DNA of 64,000 nt from Harmothoe impar (GCA_947462335.1 OX381714.1:40893360-40957359); one strand, 5' to 3'. Positions 47,311-59,515 are shown, counted from the first letter of the stretch. Program-made: numbers and translations. The notes: generated from the letters alone by a model not told the origin.

Positions 47311-49010
47311 TACCTTATTATTCATAGTTACTGACTACTTCTGTAAGAAGACACCAGTCAGCGCCTGAAGCCAGATGACACCCTTACACTGATGACACGG
47401 ATGGTAGTGGATAGGGCTCCTAAAATCTAGGCCAAGTACATAGTATACTCAGAGTTTTTTCTATTTGAGACACTATACATGTTTTTGTACCATAAAGATC
47501 ACATCTTAGTCGGCCTGAATACCCGGGCCTGAATAGTATCTATAGCTACGATCGGCGTAGGTCACGGGGACCACGGATATGGGTGATTGCCCACTTGTAT
47601 TGACAAGGGTAAACGCCTAATCCTTGCATGGTTTCTGAAACGTATGTAAGGTGGCTCTCCCGGGGGGGTCACTGAGTCTATGAGGCTAGATAGCAACTGC
47701 CGCCCTACCGCCCCTCTTATCAGAGTTTGGACATTTTGACCGCCCTACTTCTCAGAGGTGGGGGATTTGACCGCCCCACTTTTCAGAGGTTGGGAGATTT
47801 GATGATCTATTACAAGTTTAGGTCTCCCTGAATTTTGTACAAATACAATTTCATTCATCCCTTTCAGCAAGAAAACTTGCTCAATTTAATGATATGATTT
47901 TAACCCCCCATACTCACTAGGGCCTTGATGACATCTGACCTCCCCCCTTTTCAGGATCTAATGGAAATTCACCGCCACCGCTTTTCAGAGTCGTGCTGCA
48001 ATGGTTATCCAATACATGGCATAGTGCCCCCCCCCCGGGTGGCTCTACGCCAATGCTCTAGATCTACTCCGATGCAAGGCCCTTCTTTCAGGTGGCTACT
48101 CATAATGCACTAAGTATAAATAGCAAGCGATGTGGCAGGAAAGTTATCTTACTTGAGATGACACATAAACCACCTTGACTGTATAATAATGATAGTAATA
48201 TCAATCGTACATTATCTCACTTTGAATTGTACTGTGTCTAGAAAATCATCCTATAAAATGAACACTTTAGAAAAATCCCATGGGGGACAGTTTGCAAACA
48301 TTCCCCCCTCTCACCCCTCGACTATACTCTTGTTCGCAGATCCTTCCGAATGGAGGCTCTGGTAACACTATTTAATACCTTGAACTTGGACTTTGTTGGG
48401 TAAAATGGTTTGGAAAATACTGAACAGGAACCAGAATGTATGATGGTAACGAAAGTAGTATTCCCTTCTACTCTCTAGTTCCGTTTTCGGTTCATGTCTG
48501 CTGGTTCCAATCTAACTGCAGGGGACAGCTTAAACCAGGGAAAAAACAAGTTCAAGGTCACAGTGGTGTTTACAAGTGCCATTCTGTGCCAGCATGGCAC
48601 GTGCGACAAATGTAGCCCCTCTAACCCCTCTATAGCTCTAGTGTAAGGGCATGACAGATGACCTTCAGTACAGGCAGCAATGGAGGTCACCTGGATTATA
48701 CAGAGGTCAGCTGTACGCAGCCTGACAGATGATAGTATAGGCCCTTCTACATGAGGGCCATCTGAACAGGAATGGGAATATCATGTGTCACAGTGATACT
48801 TGGGTGAACTCCGCCAAGGGCACGGGCACAATGTGACGGTTTGCTAGCAGCTGCTATAGCTCGTATACCAAAATGCAGACCAAGAGGCAAAAACACTCTG
48901 GGCATGAATATCATATTTCTTAAATTGCATTGAAAGCTTGTGTATGCTAATAGGCCACGTAGTTATTCTTAATGCGTGATAGACTGACAGAGTCCATTAT
49001 TATCATTATG

Positions 49011-49103
49011 TTAAAGGCCCAGCGCTCCTATAAATAGAGCTGAGTACCTGTCCTGACTGCACTCCGACTGCCGCTGGAGGGATTCCGAGATCTGCCCCTT
49101 TAA
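49011..49103 (+). mobile_element. 93 bp TTAA-flanked MITE, copy 3, with empty site in unit 1
   Basis: TTAA-AGGCCCAG...CTGCCCCT-TTAA. The paralogous place in unit 1 reads CATTATG-TAAAACAG at 31694-31707 with no insert, so the limits and the TTAA duplication are directly visible. Confidence 0.8.
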
Positions 49104-49937
49104 ACAGTTTATGACATAAATATGCAATGATAGATTCAAGATTCTTTTGGTTGACTTAACCAGGAATACATCTTATGTGCAGGCACATGACTATAGATAT
49201 TTTCAGACTCTGGATAAGCTTGGATAATGCATGTCATTTCCTTGGAGAGCACACATAGAGACATATTGAGCTAGTCCCTAACACTAATATAAGAGAAATT
49301 CCATCCCATTTAGTTGCTTTTGTGGGCATGAATCATGTGGTATTATAAACTTTTGTTTCACAAGTTACAATGACCTATTAAAACTCCAAAACTACTTAGC
49401 TATAAATCATTTGTATCACTCACTTTAACACTAAAAACACCAAGGTTATACCGATAAAAACATATGGGTAGACCAATTTTTCTTTTCCTTTTTGTATACA
49501 TCTTGGGTGAGTGAGCTATAGACCAGTGCACTTCTATCCGACTGTAGGATATATGTGTATACTAAGTAGTACTCCACCACAGAGCACTTCAGCTCCTTAC
49601 TGTATGCCAACATCTTCGTGTCCCCATAGAAACACATGCAGTACCACTGCTGGACAGCTTCCCAACTCAGTACCAGATAAACATGTAAGTGTATGAGTGT
49701 TCCTACAATGTATCTATACACTTTTGTACACCTCATTTGTTTGAGCTGTTTGTAGTTTGATGTTACATTGCCTTCCAGTGCAAGAACATGCCGGTGTTAG
49801 CATTGTAGTACTGTATAGTGCACTGATTGGTGGGAGAGGTCCTCTGAGGAGTAAGGGTGTACATTGGCCCTTAATTTTGGCGACTTTCCGACCTGATGGG
49901 GGGGACCCCTCTGCAACCCCCTTCATGCATTGACACC

Positions 49938-50006
49938 GGAGTTGGAAGTATATTGGTTACCAAGTCTGCCTTCTAATCAGAAGGTTGGGTGTTCAATCCC
50001 AGCAGG
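49938..50006 (+). ncRNA. tRNA-like fragment
   Basis: ATTGGTTACCAAGTCTG, an anticodon-arm-like TCTGC-CTTCTAA-TCAGA and GTGTTCAATCCC suggest a decayed tRNA or tRNA-derived SINE. The T stem does not pair well. Not a working tRNA. Confidence 0.35.
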
Positions 50007-50883
50007 TCCTAAGAGATTTTCTTTGATAAAAAGAAGTTGTTATTTTTTCCAGAGAAGGGGGGGGGGGAACAATTCATCTTGTCCACATGTATTTTGAATT
50101 GTCATATAGGCCTAGACTATAACAGAGGGCTATGATATGTAAGTGCTAACTTAAATGGCATGGGTATAGAATCTATAGTGAAGTCTTTTTTTTCTTAAAA
50201 TGAGTATTACAGAAAAATGAGCACCGTGACATTTGATTTTTTCCCATTTCCTATATGATTAAGTTTTTAACTAGTATAATCCAAAGTGATTTGCAGATGG
50301 CAACAGAACAACATGTTAACTGACCACTAAACAAAAGTTCTCACATAACCATAGCTAAGAGATTGTGTTCATGTGGCTTGACCATAGAATTGAGCACTGT
50401 AACATGCCATTTTCTTTACGTTTGTTACTTCCTAATATAATAAACTATTTCTATGTGCAGTTCTTTGCAGATATCAATAGAATATCTAGATCATTTAGCA
50501 GGTCGAAATTCCCTTTAAAATGTGTGGTCAACAGGTATAATGCCCTGACACAACTTGGATGCCTCAATCAACTTTCATATAATTGTTTCCTTTTTATGAA
50601 TTCTCAGGGCCAAGTGATACAACCAAGATTGGTGGAATTTTTTTCCACAAACCTGAAAGATGCATTTTTGTGCAAACTTACAAAATATAAATTTCTAAAA
50701 TGTGTGTTGATTTGTTATCTCTTAATGCCAGCTGGAGTTCTCTGTGCGCTATTCCCAACAGTAGGGCCTACCGGGAAATATCAATTTTATATAATTTTAC
50801 GAACCCTCATATAGACTACACCAGTAGCTTAGTACTTAGTGAATGATACACTTTTTTTTATTCACAGACTCCCCTCTGCCACG

Positions 50884-51025
50884 ATGTCAGACTTCAAGAT
50901 GCCTGGAGAGTACATCTACCAGGGTATGGTGATGAACGCTACTGTTCCGGCCGATGTACTGGACAGGGTACCAGGGTTTGAGTTCCGCCCAGATGACGTC
51001 ATCATAGACACCTACCCCAAAGCTG
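50884..51025 (+). CDS. sulfotransferase copy 2, coding exon 1
   Basis: ATG (MSDFKMPGEY...) to GCT-G before GTAGGT, 47 whole codons plus one base. Preceded by 16 bases of 5' UTR after the acceptor TTTATTCACAG. Confidence 0.92.
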
Positions 51026-54000
51026 GTAGGTACACTTCTAAAAGGTTCTATTAAGCATTATCTTTGGGGGTACCCGTGCCATTGTGCTGTCATACAAAAT
51101 TCCCATGAGACCTCTAACAGGTCTTCTAAACAGCTAAAAGCTTAAATGTAGCTTACACCACCACGGGGGATGGTGTTAATCTATTATAGCAGGCCTGAAA
51201 ATCTTATCTCTTTTATAACTATACCTCTTCCAGTGTCTGGTCCTGGCACCACAAAGGGGTGGAGCTTCTCTCACTCGACACTAGCGCCATTTACTGTATG
51301 CAACTAATGAAATGAGTGTATAAGATACCAAATCAAAAATGGAAGCGATTGACCATGCCACAGTGACATCACAGCTCTCCGCATAAAATGACATTTCCAA
51401 GCAATACTGCATTGATAGAAGTAGGTGGTATAACGGCACAGTGTAGAAGGACATGATATTTTGAAGTTCAAGTCATTCATATTGTAGAGCTACACCACAC
51501 TTGTGCAGATCTAGGGGCAGTCTGGGCGGAGAGATCAAATCCCTGTTGTGCTCATTGATAAAACTGCCAAAATACAACTAGTCTATAAACGGAGAACTCT
51601 TAGCCACTGGTTATCTATCCAGTTATACATTAAGTATAGTTAAAATATACAAGAGTACAAGAGGACGGGAATCAATCTGGGGACCTTAGCATCGAGATGT
51701 GCATGCTATTCCGCATCAGCAAGATGATCACTGTACAGCACCATTTTGTCTGGTGCCAGTGCTGTTTCCTCTGCTAATATATAGCAGGCAGGTGATTAGC
51801 TGAAGCTGGTTCCTGTCATGTCCGAAATTTGGAGTTTTAGGGGCCATGCTTTCAGTTATATGCCTCTATTGTGGGTCCTCATGCCATCTTTTCAGAGTGG
51901 TTAGGACTCTGGCCTTTTACTTCATGGGTCGTGAGTTCAAATCCATGTCAATGCCATTTTGTCTACACACAATTTAGATATATTTTTGGTAGGTCCTTTA
52001 CACAAGATAAATAGTCATATTTTAAAATGGTTTTGTATTCTTACATCTCTAACTTTTCATTTATGAATACAATTACTATTTTCAACCAAGTAGGAAAAAA
52101 CATGTAATCTTGGCATGGATTTGAACCTATGACCCCTGCCTTGGTTAGCCAGTGTCCTAACCACTCCCCCAATCTGGACAGCTGACATTAGGGATATTCA
52201 ACTACCAATGATACAAAAATGTATGACCCCTGAAACTGTCTATTTTGGATGGCCAGGAACCAGCTTCAGCTACAGGTGTCACAAGGGAGAATTACGCTAG
52301 TGTGGAATAGAACCATGGGCAGGTGGATGCCTGCTAAATTACCAGGTGATGTTTAGGGAAATTTAAATAGATATTGGCCAGAGAATATACCAAATATTCA
52401 GAAAGAGGAACATCTTTTTCCCCCCTGGATTATAATTGTATATCATGCATGTGTCAACAGAATTACATGTTGTATTTTCACATGTATAAGGGTTGTATGC
52501 ATCCTTACTAATGGAGTATAGTCTAGAGCGGGAGAATTTGGTGAAGCCGCCATAAAGATCTTTAATTGATAATACTGTGGGGGGTCATTAGGAGGATGGA
52601 CATCTCTTAGGGGGGAGCAACCCTAAATATCCTGAGGTTGGGTTTATCACTTCCAGGGTTGTCTGTCCATTATAAATGACCTCTGTAAACCTGTGGTCTC
52701 TGTGAGTGTTATTGTCAGCACATGGTGAGTTCCTCCTTAAATGACACTTTGAATGAGTTGTTTAAATGGTGTGACTTGATGGTATCTGATGTTAATGAGA
52801 TAACACTTATAATTGAGGATTATGACCTCCCAGAAGGAAGTCTCGCTAAAATCTCCAGTCACCATACATAGCCTACTATCAGGTTTGGTCCACGGCTATG
52901 ATACCAAGTCGGAGCATTTTGTTGTAAACACAGCAAGTTAGGGCACACACCGCCTCTACATATAACGTGGCTGGATACCGCGACGCCCTGCACCCCCCCC
53001 CACACACACACACACGGTTGGAAAGTCGCCAAAATTAAAGGCCCCAGGTCCCTTTTTTAGACCCTTTATGCTATACTCAAACTTTTCTAAAAGTCGGCAG
53101 GTCGCTTATATTATTGTACAAGGTCGCCAGGTCGCCTGGAAAACAGCCCAGGTCGCCAGGTTGCTTTTGACCCATCTAGAGCCACCAAGCTGTGACAGCA
53201 AAGTCTATGCATTTAAAGAAACCACTCTAACACGCCTAACATCCTAATCCCCCCCCCCTCCCATACCCTGGATGAGCCCGCACCAAGCTGTGAGAAATGT
53301 TCAGTTGCGGCCTACTCCCATTGGCTCTCACGGTAGAAGGGAGAGGAGTAGGGAAGGGGGGGGGGGGGGGGGGGGGGGTGTACCTGGGCACATATCTCGG
53401 GCAGACATACAAGTTTAACTTCATATTTCTCCTAAATGCAACACAGCGGCAACTTGGTACATCCACAGGACTTTGGAATGGATACCTATCTGTTAGATTA
53501 TACCATTAGTTTATGTCACTAATTTGTTAGAAAGATCACAAATTAGTTATAATTTAGGTAACAAATACAATAGCTCATGCATCTCCTTATAACACTACGC
53601 TGCACCAACCTGTCTGTGAGTGTATGGTAAATCATAATACGGTGCAGTGTCCCGCACCAACAAGGGAATCCTGGTTAGCTGTCACCTGACTATTGTGTTA
53701 GGACTATGAGGAATATACACAAATAAAACATAATTTTCACAAAACTAATAATAATGTAGGCATAATATATATGAGATGTTTATAAATATTGAAAATTGAA
53801 AGAAGGGATTCAACCTCTCCTAGATGTACAAAATAATCTAAGGTGTCTACTTTCCTTTTATTCCAGGCACAACATGGCTCCAGCAGATGGTTTGGCTCAT
53901 TATGAATGACGTTGACATTGAAACCTCAAGAAGTATCCCAATCCTGAAGCGCTCCTCTTTTCTTGAGATTCACTTTGGGGATGGTGCTGCGATTGACATC

Positions 54001-54603
54001 ATACCTGATATGAAGTCTCCCCGACTGATCAAGTCTCATCTGTCTTACAACTTCTTCAAGAAAGCCCTCGACCAAACAGATGTGGGCCTTAAGGTAGTCA
54101 TAGGGATGAGGAATCTGAAGGATACTCTAGTCTCCTACTACCATTTCTACAGAATGAATGACACCCTTGGAAACTTCAAAGGCAGTTTTGATGAATTCTT
54201 CAGTCTTTTCAAAGAGAAAAGGCTCTTCTTTGGGGATTACTTCGACCATCTCCTCAGCTGGTGGCAGGAGAGAGACAACCCCAACTTGTATTTTGTGAAG
54301 TACGAAGACATGAAGGAAGACCCTCGTAGTGAAATCACCAAGATTGCAACATTTCTGGGCAAGGAGCTAAGCGACCAAGAGCTTGATCTGATCATAGGGG
54401 AGTCGTCATTCAAGGCAATGCAGGACAACCCTATGACCAACATGGTCTTTCTCCCCTTCATTAACCAAAGTATTTCTAAGTTCATTCGCAAGGGGCAGGT
54501 TGGTGACTGGCAGAATTACTTCAGTGAGGAGCAGGCCCAGTATGTTGACTCCCTCTGTGAGGAGAAACTGGCACCACATGGACTGATGTTCAAGTGCAAA
54601 TAG
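50884..54603 (+). CDS. cytosolic sulfotransferase, copy 2 (two coding exons)
   Basis: Exons 50884-51025 and 53867-54603 give 292 residues, differing from copy 1 at 19 positions by eye (about 93% identical). All reading-frame, splice and length features match copy 1. The PAPS loop TYPKAGTTW, His105, Arg129, Ser137 and RKGQVGDW are intact, so it should be an active PAPS-dependent sulfotransferase. Differences include Pro107 to Ser right after the catalytic His-Leu, Phe138 to Tyr, Asn169 to Phe, Leu242 to Phe and Tyr291 to Cys. Several of these could line the acceptor pocket (inference). The exon with the start codon again follows a spliced 5' UTR (acceptor ending 50867). The flanking DNA is paralogous over ~11 kb, so this is a segmental duplicate, not a retrocopy. 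Confidence 0.93.
51893..51952 (+). ncRNA. second tRNA-like SINE head, unit 2 only
   Basis: GTGGTTAGGACTCTGG and, ~30 bases on, GAGTTCAAATCC. Unit 1 keeps only the box B part at about 36863 because of a deletion. Confidence 0.45.
52112..52177 (-). ncRNA. tRNA-like SINE head, unit 2
   Basis: Minus strand GTGGTTAGGACACTGGCT, then AGGTTCAAATCC, the A and B boxes of an RNA polymerase III promoter. No complete cloverleaf seen. Confidence 0.5.
52993..53014 (+). repeat. C tract plus CA microsatellite
   Basis: Nine C followed by (CA)n in the intron of sulfotransferase copy 2. Confidence 0.85.
53356..53378 (+). repeat. 23-base G tract
   Basis: Uninterrupted G run in the intron of sulfotransferase copy 2; length is likely polymorphic and error-prone in sequencing. 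Confidence 0.9.
53867..54603 (+). CDS. sulfotransferase copy 2, coding exon 2
   Basis: Starts after TTTTATTCCAG with two bases of Gly48; 244 residues to TAG. Same length as copy 1 with no indels. Confidence 0.95.
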
Positions 54604-54960
54604 AATACTGATACGCATCACAAGTATGAGCTGAACGGATGTAATGGACCTCATCCAAAGTCCCAGGATTACCATCAAAGAGATAATGATACACAAAACA
54701 TTAGCATGACAGGTTAACCCTTTTATTCTGCCTTCTTCTTATGTACATGGTGGGAGTATCAACTATGGATGAATGGACATAGGCAGCACAGACACTCGAA
54801 ATTGACTTTACATTATTTCACTTGTACTCAGCTCTAGATTAAAGTTTCTATCAAGAGTCATTTGGTAATATCCGATTAAGCAAATAACAATGAGTTCCAA
54901 GTGCCATTAGGCAAGGTATCAATTATGGCAATTATAACCAAACAGTATACACAGTATATT

Positions 54961-54966
54961 AATAAA
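54961..54966 (+). terminator. polyadenylation signal, sulfotransferase copy 2
   Basis: AATAAA 357 bases after the stop, matching the position in copy 1. Confidence 0.5.
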
Positions 54967-56079
54967 AGCTTGTTTGATAAAAGTGTTCCCATAGTTCGCT
55001 CATAATCATCGACAATTCAATAGCTTCTTGTTTGAAGTCCTGTCACAAAAATCTGATAAAAAAAGATTAGGGAGAGTGAAATATAATCCTCATACTATTT
55101 TTCCAAGATTTACTATTTTTCATATCATTAGGACCTACTCAGTATACACTCTGTTACCAAAGTTTGATAATTGACCACAGGGTGTCTTTACAAGAAGTAC
55201 TATATGCTTCAATTCTGGAATGGAGATATGTCGTTTTGCATCAACATTCTTCATATATAGTATGATGTTTAATATTCTGAAGTAAAGTGTATCCAAGGTA
55301 TCTAGGCTGATGAGTACTGTATAAAAGGAGAAAATCTTCAAGATCCTACAATGGGATTGCATCAAAGGTTTCTACAAATCTTTCACAAAGCCTCTATGTG
55401 GTTGCTCTCTAGTCACTATATAAAAGTTAGATATCTAGATACCTTTTTGAAGATAAGGAAATGGGGAGTTCAAATAAACATATATTTTGTTTTTTGTAAT
55501 TTGAAATTACGTTTACCATGGAAACAGTAAACACATATTCCTGAATTGCTTTACTTGCATATCTCTACCTTTCAAGAATCAAACAGTTATAACAGGCACA
55601 ATCCTTTTACTTGATTATGACTTTTGCAGATATTGCAAAATTACTATATCAGCCTTGTTCAAAACCCTGTAAATGTTTGTAAATTCGACCCTTATGCCTT
55701 GTAAAAAGCCCTGCACCAGCCCCTCTAAAACATGCATTGGGTTCATCAATTTTAGGGGATGGACAATATATTCATTAATGGAACACATCATTTTATTCAT
55801 TTCATTCATTCGAGGAAGATAGGAAGAAATGGCATCCATGGACCTCGGTCAGCCCTCAGGGTCAAGGGTCTGCCAACAGAGCATTGGGTCCATCTTCAGG
55901 GCTATGGTCCACCTCCGCAGGATTTGTTTCACGTCCAGTGTTCCAATATCCTATAATAGATCAAAAATAAAGGGTAGTAAATTATGACAGACACATTTAT
56001 TATTTATGTAATTTTCCCCGAACGTTTTATTCCAAGGTAATTGATTACATAATAATATTGCTATAGGTAGAAAATAAGG

Positions 56080-56481
56080 ACATGTGTGAAGAGGAAGGGA
56101 CGTGTGTGAGGGGGAGTGACATGTGTGAGGGGGGCATGTTCAAAGAGGGAGGGAAGTGTGTGAGCAGGGCGTGAGGTGCATGAGGAGGGAGTGAGGTGTG
56201 AGGTTGGAGTGAGGTGGGTTAGGAGGGAGTGGTGTGTGAGGAGGGAGTGAGTTGGGTTAGGAGGGAGTGGTGTGTAAGGAGGGAGTGACGTGTGAGCTGG
56301 GAGTGATGTGTGTAAGGAGGGAGTGGTGTGGCAGGATAGAGTGAGATGGGTGAGGAGGGAGTGAGGTGCGTGTGAAGGGCATGTGGAGTGGGTGAAAGGC
56401 ATGAGGAGGGACTGGGGGCGTGGTTAGGGAGTGGGTGGCATGAGGGAGTGAAGGGCGTGAGGAGGGAGTGATGGTCATGAG
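56080..56481 (+). repeat. G-rich minisatellite, unit 2, left part
   Basis: Same repeat as 40480-41050. It is interrupted at 56481 by a 2.8 kb insertion and resumes at 59286. Confidence 0.85.
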
Positions 56482-59285
56482 CACGCGCACCAACTGACCT
56501 TTGTCTCCAAGCAGAGTCCTAGTCCTACTGTCAGGTAAGACAGTGTGGGCCACTCTGACTGCTACACTTGGCTACCTGTGCTGCCTGTGTACAGACCCCT
56601 GTCCCTTCCTTGCTCCCCACAGTGTTGTAGGTATGCAGGCCATGTGCTTTGGGGACCGCAGCAATGTTGACACAAAGGGGCTGTCCATAAATGACGTCAT
56701 GCTGGAGGGGGGGAGGGGGGGTACCATGTACCATGACCAAACATGACAAGGGGGGAGGGGGGGTCATGTGGTGCATGACGTCATGTTTGAGAAAAAAAGT
56801 GATTGGAAAGGAAAGGACAGAAAGCAAGGAAAAGAAAGTCAGGAAAAACAGGAAATATCAGAATTTGGCATTATATTTTTTCAAAATTGTCTGCAGCAGG
56901 GGGGTGGTGGGCACCATTTACGGTTACTTCTTGAATTTATGAAGTTTGAATAATACAATTAGCCTAAAACTGTGGCTAAAACTGTAGATTCATATTCTAA
57001 AGATCCCCCTATACTTTGCCTTCCATTTGCTGCCACCAGTAAGGGGTCCACCCCTGCTCCCGTTCCCCCTTCCCAATAATTCCCCATCTCCCTCATTTCA
57101 TTCCCCCATCCTCTCAGGGGCAGTAGATTTGACTGGGGGGGGGGGGGATTCTGTAGCATATGAAGATTGTATGAAGGGGGAGGAAGATCTCACCAAAGAT
57201 TGGGAAAACTAAGACAGTCCATTTTTCATGAAAAAATTGACAAAAACTACCTTTAAATGACTGAAAAACTTTCCTGGGGTCACATGGCCCTCAGAGAGTG
57301 CTATACTACCACGGCGTGCAATACAGCCTAGGGTTATTGCACGCTTCCGAGGGGAACGGCCCTCCCATTGCTTTAGCATTGATATACCGTATTCACCATG
57401 AAATAAGGCGTTTTTTCATTAAACGGGGATGCCGTATTCACCATGAAATAAGTCAAGGTTCCAATGATGTGGTAAGATAATGATGGCTAAAGAACAGAAA
57501 TCAAAATTCCTTGGGATGTCCCCAAATGACCACCCCCAGGGCAATAAATCAACTCAAGTCTGTTCCCCTCAACATTGACTGGAGTAAAAATGTTAGGGCC
57601 AAGTCATTTATTGTCAGTTGGGGTAGGGGGGCTTGGTGGATAGGGGGGTGGAGGGCATGATGGGGGGGAACTTAAAGCCTCCATGCTGGGCAGGGGTGTC
57701 AAAATTAAACGTGATCCATCTGATTACTCACGGGCCATTTTTGAAAGGCAGTTGGGGGGGGAGGGTGAGACAAACTCACTGACTCCATTACGGGTGCACC
57801 ATATTAGCACATTATCTTATTCTTCAAGCATAAGATGTTTGGCCACATCTTATGCTTCAACCACAGATCCGCAGGGGATGCTTTGTAAGAAACCATCAAC
57901 CATCATGCTTGATCATCCCCCAGTCCCCCAGGGGATGCTTCATAAGAAACCAACTACACTGGATACCTGCCCAATGGTTAGGGTAGGGGTTTGGGTTAGC
58001 TTAGTTCTCTCTGATAGGGACTCCAGAAAAAATTGAGAATTATTAAAAAGTCAATTTCTTTTCTTCTATGATGTAGAACATAAGAAATATAATGCAAATC
58101 CTTTGGAGTTTTCTTACTATCCATCATAGAACCCAGGCAATCATCAGATATGTGTCAACAAGTTCCCCCAGTATATCTTCTATATAATTGCTACCTAGAT
58201 TTGGAGTCAATCTGAAAGGTGGTGGTGCCTATTTGTGTCAGGGTGGTGGGTGGGAAGTAGTTATGTAAGGGTTCTGGAGGGCATCTGGAGTACTGGCCAG
58301 GCTGGGCCATGATTGACAGACCCTCTTAACATGATCACCCAATACACTGCAAGTCACCTCAGTGGGTGTAAGTATAGAGTAAACAAATTGTCTTAATGAC
58401 CCAATCATAATCATTTTAATGTTTTGGCCAAGGAACAGGTGAGAGCTTCCTCTATTTGCTTCCATTCTTTAACACCATATAACAACATATTGGACAATAT
58501 CACACACCGAGTAGCAACTGGTAGCATTCACAACTTCATAGGGTCTCACCTATTTCTTATATAGATAGCTGCACCAAAATACCAGCCTGCTGTGTGCACT
58601 GTGCACAGGGGCACACCTAGCGGATTCCTGGGTCCCTATCTCTGATTACAGTTGGGGTTAGGTATAGGGTTAGCTATCCATCTGGGGGACCAGGGGAGTC
58701 CCTGTCTTTGCATGAAGAAGAAGATATCCCCTGAAATCTTCTTCTTCAAGCATAAGATATTGTGCTAATGGGGTGCACTGTGTGGGAAAATCCACCTAGC
58801 CTGCAGCCCCCCCCCCCCCCAGCTAGTAATAAAGGACTTATATCTTTAAATGTATATATATAAATTTATACACCTACAAGGGAGCAGTAACACTTTCGTG
58901 GGGGGGGGGTACTCTCTGCATGACGTCATATTTTTAGGGGGGTCAAGGATTGTATGACGAAACATGACAAGGGGGGGAGGGGGGGTCAAAAATGGTCCAA
59001 AAAAGCATGACGTCATTTATGGACGTCCCCAAAGCAGAGGGCGGACTTTGCTAAATGTGGGTATATCTCCAGTTTAATGCAAAATTGTGTGTTCTGCATC
59101 CCAGTAATATTATTTACTATGCAAATCCATTAGATTATGGCCTTTTAATGCATCCAAATGCATGCATTTTCACCAGAATGCTATGCTCAAAGCAGAGGGG
59201 GAACATAGAGTTGACTACCCTGTTTCTGTGAACTGAAACACCTGACGTCCCCCCCCCCCCCCGAGGTTATCTCAGTGGTGGCCCG
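56482..59285. mobile_element. 2.8 kb insertion flanked by 10-bp direct repeat
   Basis: TGGTCATGAG occurs at 56472-56481 and again at 59286-59295. Unit 1 has it once (40925-40934) with no insert. The ends show no obvious inverted repeat. Inside lies a complete TIR element (56677-59030) with 195 and 255 bases of other sequence on its sides. No transposase frame recognised. Confidence 0.65.
56677..59030. mobile_element. non-autonomous TIR transposon, CATAAATGACGTCA family, copy B
   Basis: Starts GGGGCTGTCCATAAATGACG and ends with the inverted form TCATTTATGGACGTCCCC. G-rich subterminal blocks with ACATGACAAGGGGG occur at both ends. 2.35 kb, no recognisable transposase. A short perfect hairpin (AAGCATAAGATGT / ACATCTTATGCTT) lies at 57826-57857. 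Superfamily not assigned. Confidence 0.7.
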
Positions 59286-59403
59286 TGGTCATGAGGGAGT
59301 GAAGGCGTGAGGATGGAGGGGGGCATGGAGAGGGAGAGAAGGCGTGAGGAGGGAGTGGGGAGTGGGGGTGTGGGGAGGGAGTGAAGGGTGTGAGGAGGGA
59401 GTG
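59286..59403 (+). repeat. G-rich minisatellite, unit 2, right part
   Basis: Resumes with TGGTCATGAGGGAGTGAAGG, the sequence found uninterrupted in unit 1 at 40925, and runs into the sulfotransferase fragment. Confidence 0.8.
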
Positions 59404-59515
59404 AAGGTCCTCGTAGTAAAATCACCAAGAGTGCAACATTTCTGGGCAAGGAGCTAACTGACCAAGAGCTTGATCTGATCATAGGGGGAGTCCTCAACCG
59501 AGGCAATCTATCAAG
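59404..59515 (+). pseudogene. sulfotransferase exon fragment (third SULT), unit 2
   Basis: Paralogue of 41051-41150: PRSKITKSATFLGKELTDQELDLIIG, then an extra G shifts the frame so the next codons no longer read GESSF. Same minisatellite junction upstream. No function expected. Confidence 0.85.

Larger units (their letters stand above)
42083..48654. other. spacer between the duplicated units, no gene recognised
   Basis: Apart from the four MITEs and the AGGTCGCC repeat listed, AT-rich sequence with frames of at most 131 codons. None has recognisable domains or splice context. 47690-48120 is richer in C and G with CGCCCC motifs but no clear gene. Confidence 0.5.
51026..53866 (+). other. intron of sulfotransferase copy 2
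   Basis: 2.8 kb. Carries two tRNA-like pieces (51893-51952 plus strand, 52112-52177 minus strand), then about 0.7 kb not found in copy 1 (roughly 52880-53690). That extra part has a CA run, AGGTCGCCAGGTCGCC repeats also seen at 47005-47140, and a 23-base G tract. Confidence 0.65.

Noticed and set aside
49938..50006. Functional tRNA-Arg(TCT)
   Set aside because: The anticodon arm is suggestive, but the T stem and acceptor stem do not pair; treated as a decayed tRNA-like fragment.
50365..50814. 149-codon open frame upstream of sulfotransferase copy 2
   Set aside because: No recognisable domain, no counterpart upstream of copy 1, and AT-rich composition; probably chance or part of the non-paralogous segment.
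53297..53509. Gly-rich frame at 53297-53509
   Set aside because: Created by the 23-base G tract in an intron.
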